Positions 63,493 through 64,000 of a stretch of 64,000 nt of DNA are shown here, in pieces (positions within the stretch are counted from its first letter, which is position 1; each line of letters starts with the position of its first letter). The translations under genes were made by a program, and so were the position numbers. The notes under the pieces are model-generated. The model was not told where the DNA came from and did no database searches. It worked only from the letters and a program-made list of their open reading frames with translations. Where the stretch lies: assembly GCF_001435235.1 (NCBI RefSeq), contig NZ_AZGB01000018.1, positions 104,367 through 168,366 on the forward strand, in the 5' to 3' direction. The DNA comes from Liquorilactobacillus ghanensis DSM 18630. GTDB lineage: Bacteria > Bacillota > Bacilli > Lactobacillales > Lactobacillaceae.

Positions 63493-64000
63493 ATGGCATA
63501 CAAAACAATCAATCCATACAATAATGAACTAATCAAGGAATATCCTAACGCCACCGACGCTGAAATTTCAAACGCTTTGGCTTTAGGTGATAACCTCTAT
63601 CATCAATGGAAAAAAGAACCTGTCAGCTCACGGCAGGCTAAACTGCACGAAATTGCTGATTTAATGCGGCAAAAAAGTGAAGAATTGGCTAAAGTGCTGA
63701 CTGTAGAAATGGGTAAACTAATCGGTGAAGCACGTGGTGAAGTTGAACTATGCGCTTTGATCGCAGATTACTTTGCTGATCATAGTGAAGCTGGCTTACA
63801 GCCGACTGTTATTAAAACTTCAGCAGGCGATGCTCAAGTCGTTAAAGAAGCTGTTGGTGTTTTAATGATGGTTGAACCTTGGAACTTTCCTTATTACCAA
63901 ATAATGCGGGTTTTTGCACCAAACTTTATGGTTGGCAACCCAATGGTTTTAAAGCATTCTTCCAACACCCCAACTTCAGCTGTTGAATTTGAAAAAATCG
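63493..64000 (+). CDS. gabD: NAD(P)-dependent succinate-semialdehyde dehydrogenase, N-terminal part
   Basis: First 169 codons of an aldehyde dehydrogenase; the right window edge cuts it. TINPYNNELIKEYPNATDAEI, ADYFADHSEAGLQP and MMVEPWNFPYYQIMRVFAP (N-terminal cofactor domain with the conserved Asn in PWNFP) match GabD-type enzymes of lactobacilli; the catalytic Cys and Glu are not in view. ATG follows TAAGGAGGAAC. Substrate specificity is therefore a family-level guess. Confidence 0.85.
   Translation, partial: MAYKTINPYNNELIKEYPNATDAEISNALALGDNLYHQWKKEPVSSRQAKLHEIADLMRQKSEELAKVLTVEMGKLIGEARGEVELCALIADYFADHSEAGLQPTVIKTSAGDAQVVKEAVGVLMMVEPWNFPYYQIMRVFAPNFMVGNPMVLKHSSNTPTSAVEFEKI

Noticed and set aside
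1-64000. tRNA, rRNA, CRISPR arrays, prophage or intact IS
   Set aside because: No cloverleaf, no regular repeats and no intact transposase or phage genes seen.

Overview
The window reads as a chromosomal segment of a low-GC Gram-positive lactic acid bacterium of the family Lactobacillaceae. The grounds are a Pox-type pyruvate oxidase, a MntH-UspA pair, LutABC lactate oxidation, an Rgg regulator, T-box leaders, strong GGAGG ribosome sites with frequent GTG/TTG starts, and A/T-rich intergenic DNA. Genus cannot be fixed by eye. No tRNA, rRNA, CRISPR array, prophage or intact insertion sequence was seen. Both edges cut a gene: pyruvate oxidase on the left, succinate-semialdehyde dehydrogenase on the right.

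Layout. 1-17 kb: pox, an ABC-F/YkuD pair, an Rgg regulator, MscL, a P2-type cation ATPase, a PadR/DUF1700/DUF4097 envelope-sensing operon, an aldo-keto reductase, mntH-uspA, a GlsB-like protein, a 14-TM drug exporter and an old yellow enzyme. 17-26 kb: GDPD, an Rrf2 regulator, a TrpXYZ-like ABC importer behind a leader-peptide attenuator, then two divergent PanE-family reductases, each behind its own T-box. 26-35 kb: an AEC transporter, an NAD(P)-binding protein with TSUP exporter, and a non-PTS sucrose-type locus (fructokinase, GH32 hydrolase, LacY-type symporter, LacI repressor). 35-38.7 kb: a small accessory stretch with MazEF, an unknown soluble protein, an unknown membrane pair and a DUF3781 protein. 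38.7-46.3 kb: a metal P1B ATPase and a CDF exporter sharing one palindromic operator, flanking mmuP-mmuM (Met T-box) and an acetolactate synthase. 46-55 kb: redox and stress genes (Tpx, nitroreductase, tandem VIT transporters, LLM and F420-type oxidoreductases, FMN reductase, Dps). 55-58 kb: lutABC. 58-62 kb: a PNAG-type polysaccharide operon (pgaC, pgaD, icaB-like deacetylase) ending in a DUF6056 membrane protein instead of IcaC. 62-64 kb: fructosamine kinase and the start of gabD.

The common theme is amino-acid-responsive RNA control. Three T-boxes (two probably Ile, one Met) and one leader-peptide attenuator sit in front of amino-acid uptake or keto-acid reduction genes. The rest is mostly metal homeostasis (Mn, Zn/Cd, Fe), oxygen and redox stress, and accessory carbon use. 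The strongest candidates for something undescribed are the attenuator at about 18.73-19.0 kb, the paired T-box/panE arrangement, and the PNAG operon with a replaced fourth gene.
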